Below the pieces are notes generated by a model, which was not told where the DNA came from, made no database searches, and was given only the letters and a program-made list of their open reading frames with translations. Shown here in pieces: positions 20,290 to 36,755 of a DNA stretch of 64,000 nucleotides (its first letter is position 1; each line of letters starts with the position of its first letter). The position numbers were made by a program, and so were the translations under genes. The stretch lies in NCBI GenBank assembly GCA_022010095.1, contig CP091739.1, forward strand, positions 806,001 to 870,000. The letters run 5' to 3'. Source of the DNA: Clostridium sp. GTDB lineage: Bacteria; Bacillota_I; Bacilli_A; RF39; UBA660.

Positions 20290-22736
20290 CTAAATATCAC
20301 TTCTTGATAGTATTTTTGCAGGTGACTTTCTTACAGTATTAATAACAGGTAAAAGTCCAATTAATATATTAAATACATAAATGAATAACACAACAAGTAT
20401 AAACACACTAGTATCCATATAATAATCTTTACCCACTAATGGAAGTTTACTAAGTCCCTTAATAATATATGTCATAAATATAACACCTAACATACTAAAT
20501 ATAGTAGTTATCGCAAATATTTCACCTAAGAACATTTTATATATATCAGTTTTCTTAACACCTATTGCTCTAAAAATACCAACTTCCTTTATTCTTGATA
20601 AGAAAGAAGATCTCACAATTAAATAAATTTCTACTAAAGAAACTATTACCATTATAAATGCAAATATAAAACTTGGTTTAAGATTCTCTTTTGTTTCTTT
20701 AACATAATTATCTCTACTATAAATATATGAATCCTTAATATTATATTTTTTTCTTCTCTATATTTATTTAATACTAATTCTTTATCTTTAGCATAAATAC
20801 TTACACCTTTTTTTATTTAAAAATATTATTATATTTAATTGTATTATTATTAACCAAATATTTATCCATAGAAGTATTACTTGATGTATAATATCCTACT
20901 ACTTTTAATTTTTTATCATTAACTTTATAATCAACATACTTGCCTATTTCATATTCTTCACTATTTATATCATTAATTATAACTTCATAATCATTAACTG
21001 GATAATTTCCTTTCTTAAGTTTAATACTATCTTTATAAATATTATAATCATATATATTACTAGTAGAATTTTTCTTCTATATAACTGCCATAAACATCAT
21101 CATCTTTACTTAAAGCAATTATATTAGTAAATTCACTTTCATAAGTATAAATAGATGGACTTCCCATATCAACAATACCAACTATTTTATAATATAATGA
21201 TTCAAGATATACATCTCTATTAAGTATATCATTAATAGTTAATATACCAGCACACTTAACAGTACTATTTAAATTATTATAAACAACTTTATCAATTACA
21301 ATTTCATTTTTCATTACTAGGCATTCTACCTCTTATAATGTTATTTTTTTATTAATCATATTTATACTAGATAATGAACCACTTAAAAGAAAATACTGTA
21401 TCACTTGTTTGATAATAGTCATCAATTTTTAAAAATTAAAAATTAACACTACTTTTTACCAGGTATAACATAATTAACATTAGGATTATTTTTCAATATC
21501 TTTAAACTTATCAACTGTTATTCTACTATTATCAATAACTAAATAATTTTTTTATTCATTGTAACAAAAATCACTATCTTTTTATATTCTTTAATGCAAA
21601 TAATGATGAAGCTGAATATGTAACAAACATACCTGAAACTAAAAAAATCCAAATAATAATACTTTCTTTATAGTAGAATAACTTCTAATTTTTACTAAAA
21701 CCATTCCTTATTGATTTAAAGATACTATATACAGATGAATATTTTTTTCTTATAATTATTATCTATTATATTATCAAAATCAAATTTATATTCATTATAT
21801 ATATCTTTAGAAATAGCTTTATAATGATCATTAACAAGTTCAATACTAGAATTATTATCAATTATATCTACTTTATTTTTTTACTTTCTATATAAATAAT
21901 ACCATTATTAACAACAATTGTTATATCAAGTTTATTATCATTATCACTATAATAATTTATATTATATTTATCATTATTAATACTATCATGATTTTTTTCA
22001 TATCAAGTAAATATATTTTTATTATCCATTCTATAATCTAAATCATTATTATGATCGTTAATTTCATCACTTATTATTTTTCCATCTTCAATCTTAAGTA
22101 TTCTTGATGCATAAAACATTGCTAGTTCACTTTCATGTGTAACTAGTATTACAAGTCTATCTTTTAGATATAGCCTTAATTATATTCATTACTTCTATTG
22201 TATTCTTACTATCAAGATTACCTGTTGGTTCATCAGCAATTATAATACTTGGATCTTTAACAATAGCTCTTGCAATACCTACTCTTTGTCTTTCACCACC
22301 TGAAAGCATTGATGCATGTCTATTTCTATATCTATACATATTTACTTTCCCAAGTACATAATAAACACGTTTCTTTATCTCATCTTCATCTTTAATACCA
22401 CATAACTTAAGTGATAAAGCAACATTATCAAACACAGTCATATCGTCAACTAAATTATAATCTTGAAATATATATCCTATATTTAAATTTCTAATCTTAT
22501 CTATATTATAACTACTTCTTTTTAGATATTCTCTGTCCATTAATAAATATAGAACCATTATTTATATCATCAAGACCACCAATAGTATTAAGAAGTGTAG
22601 TTTTACCACAACCAGAAGGTCCAAGTAAAGCAACAAGACCTGTATCATCTAATTTTAAACTTGTATCATTAATAACATGTTTTTCATTCTTTTTATGTCT
22701 ATAAAAAAATTTATTAACATTCTTAAGCTCTATCAT
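20290..22736 (-). CDS. ABC transporter, ATPase fused to FtsX-like permease, frameshifted
   Basis: Residues 1-220 form a MacB/LolD-type ATPase: Walker [10 protein letters not shown], signature [15 protein letters not shown], Walker [13 protein letters not shown] and switch His in VTHESELA. A linker of about 130 residues rich in Asn, Ile and Tyr follows. One membrane helix, a large extracellular part, then a C-terminal set of helices ending in [14 protein letters not shown] give an FtsX permease. About 815 residues if the indels are closed. Such transporters act in peptide export, lipid or lipoprotein release, or antimicrobial resistance. It starts 2 bases after a second gene of the same build, so they are one operon and may be partners. 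Confidence 0.83.
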
Positions 22737-22738
22737 AA

Positions 22739-24977
22739 TTACACTTCCTCTCTATAAGTATTCATAACAGTATTTTTTTAAATAATTTTTCTAGAATATC
22801 TATTTGCGATAAGAAGTGTCATACAAAAGTAAACATATATATATTATTATATAGTTACCAACTGTAATATAATTACACAAAGTTTTTAATATTTAGTACA
22901 TCAATAACACTATAATAGTTAAGTAATATGAAAAACAGTAAATGTTAAAAAAATACAGTATGTGATATTGTAAGTAACTCTATTCTTAATAAATCATTAG
23001 TCGCACTAAGAGTTGAACCAAGTATTCTAAGTGTTGAATAATAAACATTTCTTGATTTTTAATACTAATCTTATTATGAAATAAGAAATAAAGAATAAAC
23101 AAATTAATAATATAGCAAGTGAACATACTTTTTAATATATCAACACCAAATCCAAAAAGAACTATCATATTGTAAAGTATCAGCAATATATAATGTTTTA
23201 TAGCCAAGATTATTTAGTTCATTTATTGTTTTTCTTACATTTTTTTCATCTTTAACAAATACTGAACTTTGAAAAATAACCTTTATCAAATAAATTATTA
23301 TAATCTTTATCATTAATAAAAAAATACAAGTATTATAATCTTCATATTTATATCCAGTTAAATTATATATATTCTTTTTTTATCAGTATTGTTTATAACT
23401 TTAAATTCTGTATCTATATCATAATATATATTTGAAACATTAACTTTAAAAAGATTTATCCTTACAATTATTATCTTTACATCTATAAATAAATTCTTCT
23501 GGAATAATAACGCTACCACTTGGAACTTTATTACTAGGTAATATCTCATTAGTAAAAAGAATCAGTATATGAAATTCCATCTACATCCATAAAATTATAT
23601 TTAATAGTACTATATTTTTTTATTACTATTTTTCACTTATATCATTTTGAAATTTATCAGTTACATAATAAATACGATTATATATTTCAGTACCATATTT
23701 TTAATCCAACTATTTTAACTTTATATTTAACTCTATCATTTGATAGTTGTTCTACAATATACTCTGTGTTTAATAAATCATCTTTATAATCCATATAATA
23801 ATCACCAGCATATATTTCAAGAACTATTTCATTATCATCTTTAGGAAGTCTACCATAATCAACTTTATCAATTAAAGAAATATTAGATACTATTCCATTA
23901 AAATAATAATTATCACTAGATAATTCAATATTTGTATCAACAAGTATATCGTTTTTTTAACAACATAATCCACATTATTAAGTTTACTTATTTTTATTAT
24001 AATCTTCATCACTTATACTAGTTTTTATCATTCTTTTTTTAATAACAATTCTTTTTATTACTAAAATTATTAAAAAAATAATTAGTACCAGCCATGTCAC
24101 TAGCATGTTGTATCTCTTTAAGTGAAGAATATGAAAAGAATATAGATGTTAGAATAAATAGGTACACTGTAAATATTAATATAAATTTAGGAAATATATT
24201 AAATGCATTTCTTACTCCTAACCTTACTTTGTTATACCATTTTTATATCACTAAAATCAGTAAGATTAACATTAGTAACATTTTTCATAATCTCTTATTT
24301 TTTTCATCATTAATAACTTTACCATCATGCATAGTTATTTTTTTCTAGTAACATATTTTTTTCTATTTGATCATAATTATGAGTAACTACAATTACAAGT
24401 TTATCTTTAGATAAATCATGTAATAATTTTTAAAAACTGCTTCACTAGAAGTTTTTATCAAGATTACCAGTTGGCTCATCAGCAAGTATAATTGGAGTAT
24501 TCATCGCAATAGCTCTGCCTATCGCAACTCTTTGTTTCTGTCCTCCGCTTAATTTAGAAACTTTCTTATTTCTATATTTATATAAATCAACTTGTTTGAT
24601 TATTTCTATTACCTTATTTTTGATATCCTTTTTCTTCTTACCATTCAAAAGTAATACGAGTTCTATATTCTGATAAACTGTATAACTGTTAACTAAATTA
24701 AAATTTTGAAATATATTTCCAACATATCTTTTACGATATTCTTCATAATCTCTTTCATTATAGTGACTAGTTTCTTCACCATTAATGTACATTTCTCCTT
24801 CTTCATAAGAATCCAAACCTGAAATAACATTTAATAATGTACTTTTTCCACTACCACTTTCACCAGTTATCGCAATAAATTCACCTAGATTAAACTTTAA
24901 ACTTACTTTTACTAAATCCAGCTGAAACCATACCTTTATTATAATAAAAACTTAGATACATTCTTTAATTCTAACAT
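22739..24977 (-). CDS. Second ABC transporter, ATPase-FtsX fusion, frameshifted
   Basis: The build is the same as the next gene: ATPase first (Walker [13 protein letters not shown], signature [17 protein letters not shown], Walker [13 protein letters not shown]), then a helix ([18 protein letters not shown]), a large extracellular part and final permease helices ending MNTYREEV. About 745 residues. The permease half is heavily interrupted by indels. The stop is followed by TT and the next ATG. Two half-transporter fusions in tandem suggest a heterodimer of ABC-FtsX subunits; that is inference. Confidence 0.78.
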
Positions 24978-25100
24978 AATAATTTCCTCACTAACCATGC
25001 CCTATTTTTATATATACATTTTATAATATTTTTGAATAATGAAACAAGTTTACATATAATTATATATTGCTTGTCATATTCTATTTATAAATTCCTAAAT

Positions 25101-25896
25101 TTACATATTCTTTCTTTTTGGCATAAACTTTTCAGCAATTTTATATTTATCTCTATTAATTACATATAAATATCCAAAAATACTAAATACCACAGCGCCG
25201 ACAAAATTAACTATTAAGTCTTTCATCGTATCATTAAGTCCTAAATCAAGATAACCGCCTTCAATTACAGTTTCACCATCACTTGTATATATTATTGTCT
25301 TATTAATATCATCAATAACTATTGCTTTATTTATACCTTCAGGATTTAAATATACTGATGAAATCTTAGTTACTAATTTATCTTTCTGCATGTCACTTAA
25401 CATAACTTTATCAATACTATATTCTAAAAAAATTCCCCAAAGCACTCCTATTGTCATGGAAAAAAGCAAAAGGCTACTATTGGTAAATATCATGGAGATA
25501 AATTAAACTTTCTCACTATTATTGTTACATAAATCTATTAATGAAAAACCAACAGCTGCGCATAAAAATCCATTTAATGTATGAAGAACAGTATCAAAAT
25601 GTTTGAATACTCCATAAAAATTTTGAATTTCACCAAGAACTTCTGAAGAAAATATGAAGAGTAAAATTATTATTTCAAAAAAATACTTGGAAGTTCAATT
25701 TTTTTAATTTTTTTAGTTATAAAATATGGTATTAAAAATTGTATAAGAACAAGAATGCATAGAAAAAGCATTCCAATAATTATGTAAAAAAATATTTGTC
25801 TTATCATAACTAATATAACAAGAAAAACGAAGTAATAAATATACTGCAAGTACTCCTTTTCTATTTTTCTTTATATGCTTCTTTTATCTTTTTCAT
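25101..25896 (-). CDS. Polytopic membrane protein with HFDTVLHTLNGF motif, frameshifted
   Basis: About 260 residues with six or so helices. A central motif (FYGVFKHFDTVLHTLNGFLCAAVGFSL) carries two His and an Asp in or next to a membrane helix, reminiscent of DUF2238/YjdF-type membrane proteins. A 70-residue hydrophilic loop (KDKLVTKISSVYLNPEG) separates the last two helices. The second part (25101-25493) is intact; the first has four indels. It sits between the ABC operon and htrA on the same strand. Function unknown. Confidence 0.6.
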
Positions 25897-25964
25897 ACTT
25901 CACCTACTTATAAAAAAATATTATATCAAAAATTAAAAGTCATATTAATATATATTAACATGAC

Positions 25965-27117
25965 TTAAATATTATCAATTTTTTTAGAACCACTGCCTGT
26001 TAGTGTAACAGTTAATGTCTTTTTCACTACCATTTCTACTTACTGTGAATTTTAACTTTATCACCAATATCATATTTATATAATTGATATCTAAAGTATG
26101 AAGAATTGCTTACTTCAACATCGCCTACTTTTTATTATTTTTATCTCCTTTTTTTAATACCAGCATTATCAGCAGGACCATCTTTTTCCACATATTCAAC
26201 ATAAAGTCCAGTTTCACCACTAAAATAGTTAGTCGCATCATAAATACTTACTCCAATATATGGTCTTGATATTTTTTGTCCACTTATAATTGTTTCAGCA
26301 TTCTTTAATGCATCTTCAATTGGAATAGCAAATCCCATACCCTCTATTTGTGAACTAGCTAGCTTCATATTAGTAATTCCTATTACTTCACCATTAGAAT
26401 CACATAAAGGACCACCACTATTTCCGCTATTAATAGCTGTATCTGTTTGAAGTACACTCATAACATAATTATCAACTTGAACCATTCTATTTTTTCCACT
26501 TAGAATTCCCCTTGTAACACTCCATGAATAAATTGATGAATCGACTGGAGTACCAACAGCAAAAGTAGTATCACCTATTCTCATATTTTCACTACTACCT
26601 GTTGTTGCTACACTAATCACCTTATCTTTATCAACAGCTAGAACAGCAATGTCAGAATACTCATCATAACCCACAACATTAACTTCTTCTTCCTTATCAT
26701 TAGTAAAAACAATACTAACATTACTTCCACCACTAATAACATGATAATTTGTTAAAATACATCCATATTTTTGAATCTGTTTTAAATACAAAACCACTAC
26801 CAGTTGAATATAGTTTTTCCTCTTGTATAATTTTTTTAACTGTAACAACTGAGTCATATACTTTTTTTCTACTGCATCTGCTATACCAGCATCAGTAACT
26901 GTTACATCTTTGATAGTTTTTAGTTGTTTCAACTACAAGATTTTTTTAAATAAAATTCATAAAAAAATACCAAAAAGCAAGTAAACATACACAAAAATGT
27001 TATAATAGCATAAGTAATTCCTTCCTTATGATCTTTTTTTATAAGTCTTAGTTTTTAACTTTCACTTCACTTTCATCAACATCAATTGTTCTCTTTTCCT
27101 TATCTTCTTTTTTTCAT
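25965..27117 (-). CDS. HtrA/DegP-type serine protease with PDZ domain, frameshifted
   Basis: A charged cytoplasmic N-terminus is followed by a membrane helix (YAIITFLCMFTCFLVFF). The trypsin-like domain has His in LTNYHVI, Asp in YSDIAVL and Ser in NSGNSGGPL. A single PDZ domain closes the protein (GLYVEYVEKDGPADNAGIKKGD) and it ends SGSKKIDNI. About 380 residues, as usual for Gram-positive HtrA. It would act outside the membrane on misfolded or surface proteins. The main domain is intact at 26141-26760; the ends carry indels. A TATAAT box with a TG extension lies upstream. Confidence 0.9.
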
Positions 27118-27230
27118 CTTTTCACCTCTAAATAATATTTTTATTTCTAAATTGTTAACATTTTTGTGAAAAAAAATTATTAATTTTTTTATTAAATTTA
27201 TTGTTAGCAATTATTATTAATACAATACAT

Positions 27231-27239
27231 ATTATACCA
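27231..27239 (-). promoter_or_regulatory. Likely promoter of the htrA gene (extended -10)
   Basis: The minus strand reads TGGTATAAT, a TATAAT box with the TG extension, about 115 bases before the ATG. No good -35 box is seen at the usual distance. Confidence 0.45.
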
Positions 27240-27262
27240 CATTTTTTTAAAAAGCAAAAATA

Positions 27263-27289
27263 AAAAAACTAGTTAAACTAGTTATTTTT
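27263..27289. terminator. Terminator next to tRNA-His
   Basis: The stem AACTAGT / ACTAGTT (27267-27273, 27277-27283) is flanked by A and T runs. On the minus strand it lies just after the tRNA and ends its transcript. Confidence 0.75.
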
Positions 27290-27295
27290 AAATCA

Positions 27296-27372
27296 TGGGG
27301 CGCAATATGAGAATCGAACTCATGCATAACGGGACCACAATCCGCCGTGTTAACCACTTCACCAATTGCGCC
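27296..27372 (-). tRNA. tRNA-His (GTG)
   Basis: A cloverleaf can be drawn with a 7-bp acceptor stem (GCGCAAT / ATTGCGC) plus the extra G at position -1 paired with C73, the identity mark of tRNA-His. The anticodon loop is TTGTGGT, the T loop contains GTTCGATTC, and CCA is encoded. It stands alone with its own promoter and terminator. Confidence 0.95.
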
Positions 27373-27385
27373 ATGAACAAGGAGT

Positions 27386-27414
27386 ATTATATCAAAATAG
27401 TTGCGATATTTCAA
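27386..27414 (-). promoter_or_regulatory. Promoter of tRNA-His
   Basis: TTGAAA (27409-27414) and TATAAT (27386-27391) on the minus strand are separated by 17 bases. The TATAAT box ends 13 bases before the mature tRNA. Confidence 0.8.
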
Positions 27415-27454
27415 CACTTTCTCCCTATTTTTTTATATTATTTATGAAATTTAT

Positions 27455-28811
27455 TCATATTTCCATGTAAGCAATGAATATAAAAACATCTCTCATTCCA
27501 TAATTATAATATTCATCCTTAAAATATTCTGGATTTCTAGTATATGTTCTTATGGTTTCTATTGTAATAACTGGATAAGAATATTTAAGTGAACAAGAAT
27601 TATTGATATGTTTATCAGTAGAAAGTCTACCAGTTTTACTGCTCATAATAAATCCATTAGCAAGTTCAGCCATAAAGTCAGTAACAGAACCATCATTTCC
27701 CTCGCCAACTTCTTCAGAAGATAATCCATAAACCGTATATTTATTAATTTTTTTGCTATATCTTTGGCAAACTTACTAGTAATTTTATTAAATTTGGTTG
27801 ATAAGTTTGGTTTTCCAGCATATATTACTCTACCTTGACTATGCAAATTAACATAGGCATAAACATTTTTATAGTGTTTTAACATAAAATACATTGCTGC
27901 TCTCGTCTCAGGTTCACTTCCAAGTTCTTTTTCCACCAAAATAAGCAGTTTTTACTTGTTGATTTTTGTTAATGATACATTGTATAAAAAGCTTTTTTTA
28001 CCTTTAAAAATATAATCCAGCATTTTTGAACTGGGTAGTTTCTATTTAAATCAACACCATTCGCATTGCTTTTTTTAATATTTTTCAAAAATCAATATTA
28101 TCTTTATTTTTGATACATCCATAAATTTTTTTATTATTTAAAGAATCTACACCAAAATTATATACCTCATATCCATCAGGATTCATACATATAATAACAG
28201 CCAATTTAACATTTTTTAATAAAGATATAGTTTCTTCATCACCAGATTCATAATCATTAACTAATTCGCTTAAAAATTTAGTTAAAATAAGTGTGTTAGC
28301 AATCTCTGCTGCATGTATATTTGCATCTAAATATAAAAATTCTATTACCTGTTCCAATTTCTAATCCATACAAATTTCTATTATCAGCAGACTTACCTAT
28401 ATTTTTCTACTTTAACAATAGAACTTTTTATTTAACATTTTTAATAATATTTTTCTATTTCAGAATAATGAAGTTTAGTATCAAAATTATAATCTATATA
28501 AGAATATTTACCTTCTTTATTTAAATAATTCTCTTTTTTTATCAAGAACTGATTTATAACTATCAATATTCATACCATCCGCAAATATCGTATCAATAGA
28601 AGATTCATGATCAGATTCAATATTATCTGTAATAAAAAGCTTTTATAATCAATTGTATTTATATTGTTATTGTTAATAGTATCACTAGACTCATCTTTAC
28701 CAAAGAAACTTTTTAATAACAATAAATAAAACCAAAAATACACATATTAAAAAAACAAAAATAATTCTATATTTTCTTTTTTTAATCTTCTTTTTTTCTA
28801 ACTGTTACCAT
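27455..28811 (-). CDS. M14-family zinc carboxypeptidase, membrane anchored, frameshifted
   Basis: The N-terminus has a Lys/Arg-rich start and one membrane helix (IIFVFLICVFLVLFIVI). The peptidase domain has the zinc motif NIHAAE (His and Glu), the substrate loop CMNPDGYE, the third zinc His in NLHSQGRVIY and the catalytic Glu in PVITIETI. About 450 residues. This type cleaves C-terminal residues, in Firmicutes often in peptidoglycan stem peptides (gamma-D-glutamyl-diamino acid). The start follows GGAGG at the right distance. At least six indels are present. Confidence 0.85.
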
Positions 28812-28920
28812 ATATATCCTCCAAATATATTTTTATCATAAATATAAATAAAAAAAGTTGAAAAGTAAAAACAAAAAGACAGATTATATACATAACTGTC
28901 TTTTTTATACAAATAAAAAA

Positions 28921-29025
28921 ATTGGCAACTTGCTATTTTCGCTTACACTATTTTCGCCGTTAAAGTGCTTAACTTCTCTGTTCGGTATGGGAAGAGGTGT
29001 ATCCACTTTGCTATCGTCACCAATT
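28921..29025 (-). rRNA. rrf: 5S ribosomal RNA
   Basis: The minus strand begins TTGGTGACGATAGC and contains CCCATACCGAACAG and the loop GGAAG typical of 5S. The ends TTGGTGAC and GTTGCCAATT can pair. It follows 23S by about 70 bases and closes the operon. Confidence 0.93.
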
Positions 29026-29096
29026 AAATGTATTATACCATAATTGTTCTCTGGAAACAAGATAATGTGACTTTCTATATCAAATTATTAAAATGA

Positions 29097-32014
<2,918 letters not shown>

Positions 32015-32319
32015 CACTTACTTATATCCTAATTTGATGAGTTAGATTTCTTAATATCTCAACTTTCGTTTGAGATTACTCTTAAAAAAATTTACTCCTG
32101 TATATATTGCTCGTTACAATATATACATATCACATTACCAAGTTTTCAAAGAACAATTATTGTATAACTCATATACAATAAATTGTAATGACGAGAAATA
32201 ATCTCTCAAAGCTAAGTAAAATAACTTTTTAAGTTAAGTAGATAGGTTTCTACAGGCTGGTTTGTTTTTTAATATCTAAACCAGCGGAAACGATATTTTT
32301 TCTAATAGAAATACTCCAT
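32015..32319 (-). other. 16S-23S spacer without tRNA genes
   Basis: The 305-base spacer holds no tRNA-Ile or tRNA-Ala. It contains a boxA-like antitermination element at 32141-32154 and AT-rich inverted repeats (for example around 32155-32190), likely parts of the processing stems. Confidence 0.7.
32141..32154 (-). promoter_or_regulatory. boxA-like antitermination site in the rRNA spacer
   Basis: The minus strand reads GTTCTTTGAAAACT, the form of boxA used in Firmicutes rRNA operons for NusB/S10-dependent antitermination. Confidence 0.65.
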
Positions 32320-32320
32320 A

Positions 32321-33888
<1,568 letters not shown>

Positions 33889-33951
33889 CTTTTTATTGTT
33901 AAAGAATTGATTTCAAATTAATCCTGTCTACAAAACTCATTATTTTTACTT

Positions 33952-33966
33952 AGTTTTCAAAGATCA
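33952..33966 (-). promoter_or_regulatory. boxA-like site in the rRNA leader
   Basis: The minus strand reads TGATCTTTGAAAACT between the promoters and the 16S gene, matching the copy in the 16S-23S spacer. Confidence 0.6.
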
Positions 33967-33998
33967 TTTCCAATCGCATTTCCTGCGGTTGCTCATAT

Positions 33999-34027
33999 AA
34001 TATAACACGTTATTTTATCAATGTCAA
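33999..34027 (-). promoter_or_regulatory. rRNA promoter, proximal
   Basis: TTGACA (34022-34027) and TATATT (33999-34004) on the minus strand with a 17-base spacer ending GTGT. It is about 110 bases before 16S. Confidence 0.85.
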
Positions 34028-34147
34028 TAACTTTTTTTACATTTTTTTCATTTTTTTATTTTTGATGAATTAAATGTGCAAATTATTGATTTTTCAAATA
34101 CCTATTATATCATATTTTCAAGCATTCCTTTTCGTGAATGCCAATTT

Positions 34148-34176
34148 AATATAACACTTCATAACTCCATTGTCAA
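34148..34176 (-). promoter_or_regulatory. rRNA promoter, middle
   Basis: TTGACA (34171-34176) and TATATT (34148-34153) on the minus strand, 17-base spacer ending AAGTGT. The downstream bases AAATTGGCA are shared with the distal promoter. Confidence 0.85.
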
Positions 34177-34292
34177 CATTTTTTTAACATTTTTTTGCTT
34201 TTTATTATTTAATTGAAATAAAAACTGAATTTTTCACTCGTTATTTAAATGCTATATTTAATTTTTTTGCTCTCTTTCACAAGTGCCAAATT

Positions 34293-34321
34293 AATATAAC
34301 ACTTCAAGGCATACATGTCAA
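34293..34321 (-). promoter_or_regulatory. rRNA promoter, distal
   Basis: TTGACA (34316-34321) and TATATT (34293-34298) on the minus strand, 17-base spacer ending GAAGTGT. It is 145 bases upstream of the middle promoter. The rest of 33889-34478 is AT-rich and holds no gene. Confidence 0.85.
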
Positions 34322-34478
34322 CAACTTTTTTTCAAAAACATTAAAAAAAGTACCAAATTTTTTTGATACTTTTTTTCGATTTTATGCACAAATTATTAAG
34401 AAAAAAATTGTATTATTCACTTTCTTTTTTTAACCTTTTTTTAAATATATTAAAATAATATTCTATGCATTTTTTTCA

Positions 34479-34957
34479 TTAAAAAGGAAACTCACCTGAT
34501 TTCTTCATCTCTATCAATGCTGATAGTTCTTCCTTTATAATATAATTAACTTCTTTTGGATATTTCATTAATTTTTTTATGATAATTATATTCATTTCTA
34601 TCCAATATTTTAAATGCTCCATCATTAAACACTCTTAAATCTAAATCATAATCTATATATTTTTATAACATTATCATCAATAACATATGGACTAGCAATA
34701 TTACAATAATAAAAAATTCCATTAGATTTAAGTTGAGCAATAATATTAAACCATCTATTATTATAAAAAAACATAATAGCTGGTTCTTTAGTACGCCAAG
34801 TTCTTCCATCTTGCTTAGTTACTAATACATTTTCATTTCCAAGAACAATATAATCTTTTTTAATATCCAAAACATATGCGATATTCCATGATTTATGAAT
34901 TACGCCATTATGTTTATAGCAATGAATCACAAGTGTGTCTCCAACTTTTAAATTCAT
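34479..34957 (-). CDS. DUF402 protein, likely nucleoside di/triphosphatase (Ntdp-like), frameshifted
   Basis: The protein begins MNLKVGDTLVIHCYKHNG and carries KSWNIAYVL, the DGRTWRTKEPAIMFFY stretch, YCNIASPYVID, then over one indel YDLDLRVFNDGAFKILDRNEY. These are the DUF402 hallmarks, with Asp and Glu residues for metal binding. It ends MKKSGEFPF at about 159 residues after a second indel near 34576. Bacillus and Staphylococcus homologues hydrolyse nucleoside tri- and diphosphates. It stands alone upstream of the rRNA promoters and has its own ribosome site (GAGGTG). Confidence 0.82.
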
Positions 34958-35023
34958 AAGACACCTCTTTCACACCAATATTTTACCACAATCATATATC
35001 ATAATCAAACTGAACTTTGTATA

Positions 35024-35066
35024 AATTAAAACAGTTTACTAATTTTTAGTAAACTGTTTTTAATTT
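35024..35066. terminator. Terminator after ctpA
   Basis: A 13-bp stem (AAAACAGTTTACT / AGTAAACTGTTTT, 35028-35040 and 35048-35060) lies between A and T runs. It ends the minus-strand protease transcript and would also block plus-strand reading. Confidence 0.85.
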
Positions 35067-35128
35067 TTGCTAATAAATTTTTAATTATTTTGCCAATTAC
35101 CCATTAATATTTATATCTATTTATATTT

Positions 35129-36294
35129 TTATTTGACGCTTTCTATAGCCTTATCTAATTGTTTTGCAATATCAGTAACTTCAATATCAGGATTTATTCC
35201 TTTCTCGTTAATACTTTCACCATTAGGTCCAAGCCAATATGCACTTGTATATTTTACCATCGCACCGCTAGATAATATTTCAGTTTCCTGAACGGTACCT
35301 TTACCATAAGTCTTAACACCGACAACCTTCGCACCTAAATTATCTTTTAAAGCAAGAGTTAACACCTCTGAAGCAGATGCAGATGAAGAATTAACTAATA
35401 AAGTTATTCTATAAAATTTTCTATAAATTTTATCTTCAGACTTATGTTTAGTTATTTTAGAATTCCTATCCTTTATTTGATAAACAACAGTTCCTCTATC
35501 TAAAAACAAAGAAGCAGTATCATATGCGGCACTTAAATACCCACCAGTATTATTTCTAAGGTCAATTACAAGCGATTTAACGTTATTATCAAAAGAATCT
35601 AATTGTTTTTTAACAAGATCGCTTGTTGTGGCTGAAAATGTCCCTATTTGAATATAGCCAACATTATCATATGTTTTACTCTTAACAGAATCAATCGTAA
35701 CACTAGTCCTTGTTAATGTGGTAGAATATTCTTTTACCATCTCTCAAATAAGTTAAAGTGTATTTATCTTTATCTCCTTTTTTTAATAGTATTCGACATA
35801 TAAGTAAATTCTTTATCCTTTAAAAAAAACATCATCAAGTTTAATTAATATATCACCCTTTTTTTAAGTCCTGCTTTCATAGCAGGTGAATCACTAAATA
35901 CTTGATTAATTATAAATTCCTCTTTATCATTTAAAGTAATTTCAACACCAATACCTGTATATTTACCATTTAATTGTTCCTGAAGACTATCAGTTACATC
36001 TTTATTCATATAAATACTATAATCATCTTCTAAATAACTATACATACCAGCAATTGCTGCTTCAATTAATTTTTTCTTATCTACTTCTTTAACATAACTA
36101 TTAACAATATGATCATAACTTTCAACAAATTCATTTAAATCCCCTTTAGCATCCTCATTTGTTGAAATATATATCTTATCATAATTCTTATAAACAATAA
36201 AACCAGTACTAACACCAACTACTACTCCAGTAATTAGTATTATAATAATGACCTCAATTATATTAAAAATCAGTAGATTTCTTTTACGATACAT
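35129..36294 (-). CDS. C-terminal processing protease (S41, CtpA type), frameshifted
   Basis: The protein has a membrane helix (IIEVIIIILITGVVVGVSTG), a PDZ domain (GIGVEITL to SPAMKAGLKKGD), and the S41 core: NVGYIQIGTF, DLRNNTGGYL, the catalytic Ser in SSSASASEVL and Lys in GVKTYGKGTVQ. It ends IAKQLDKAIESVK. About 390 residues. It acts outside the membrane on C-termini of exported proteins or cell-wall hydrolases. Indels lie near 35855, 35825, 35785 and 35740. Upstream, 36300-36595 can be read as a Lys/Asp-rich cytoplasmic extension from an ATG at 36595 (MDKKIDKDSKK), so the true start may be there. Confidence 0.9.
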
Positions 36295-36755
36295 TTATCA
36301 ACTTCATCATCATCATAAATACTCTTATTTTTTTAATGTTTTTTTGTCTTCATTAATACTCTTATCAATACCTTTATCAATCTTCTTATTAACATTTTTT
36401 TATTTATTTTTTTCTATCATCACTACTACTTTTTAATATCATCTTTTTCATTAAAAAAAACATTCTTTGATTTATTGTTATTTTTCATTCTTAACTATAT
36501 CTTTAGAATTATTTTTTTAACACCATCAACATTATTTATACTATTCTTATCACTTTTTGCTCTTTTTTACTATCTTTATCAATCTTTTTGTCCATATTTA
36601 TTTTCACTCTCTCTACTATGTCATTATACAACAAAGAAACGTATTTTAAAAGACCCAAACAATCATATAAGACAAAGAAAATTTTTAAAAAAAGTAAAGA
36701 TATTACTAATCATATTTCTAATAGAAAATATTAACACAACAAATAAAGAATTATA

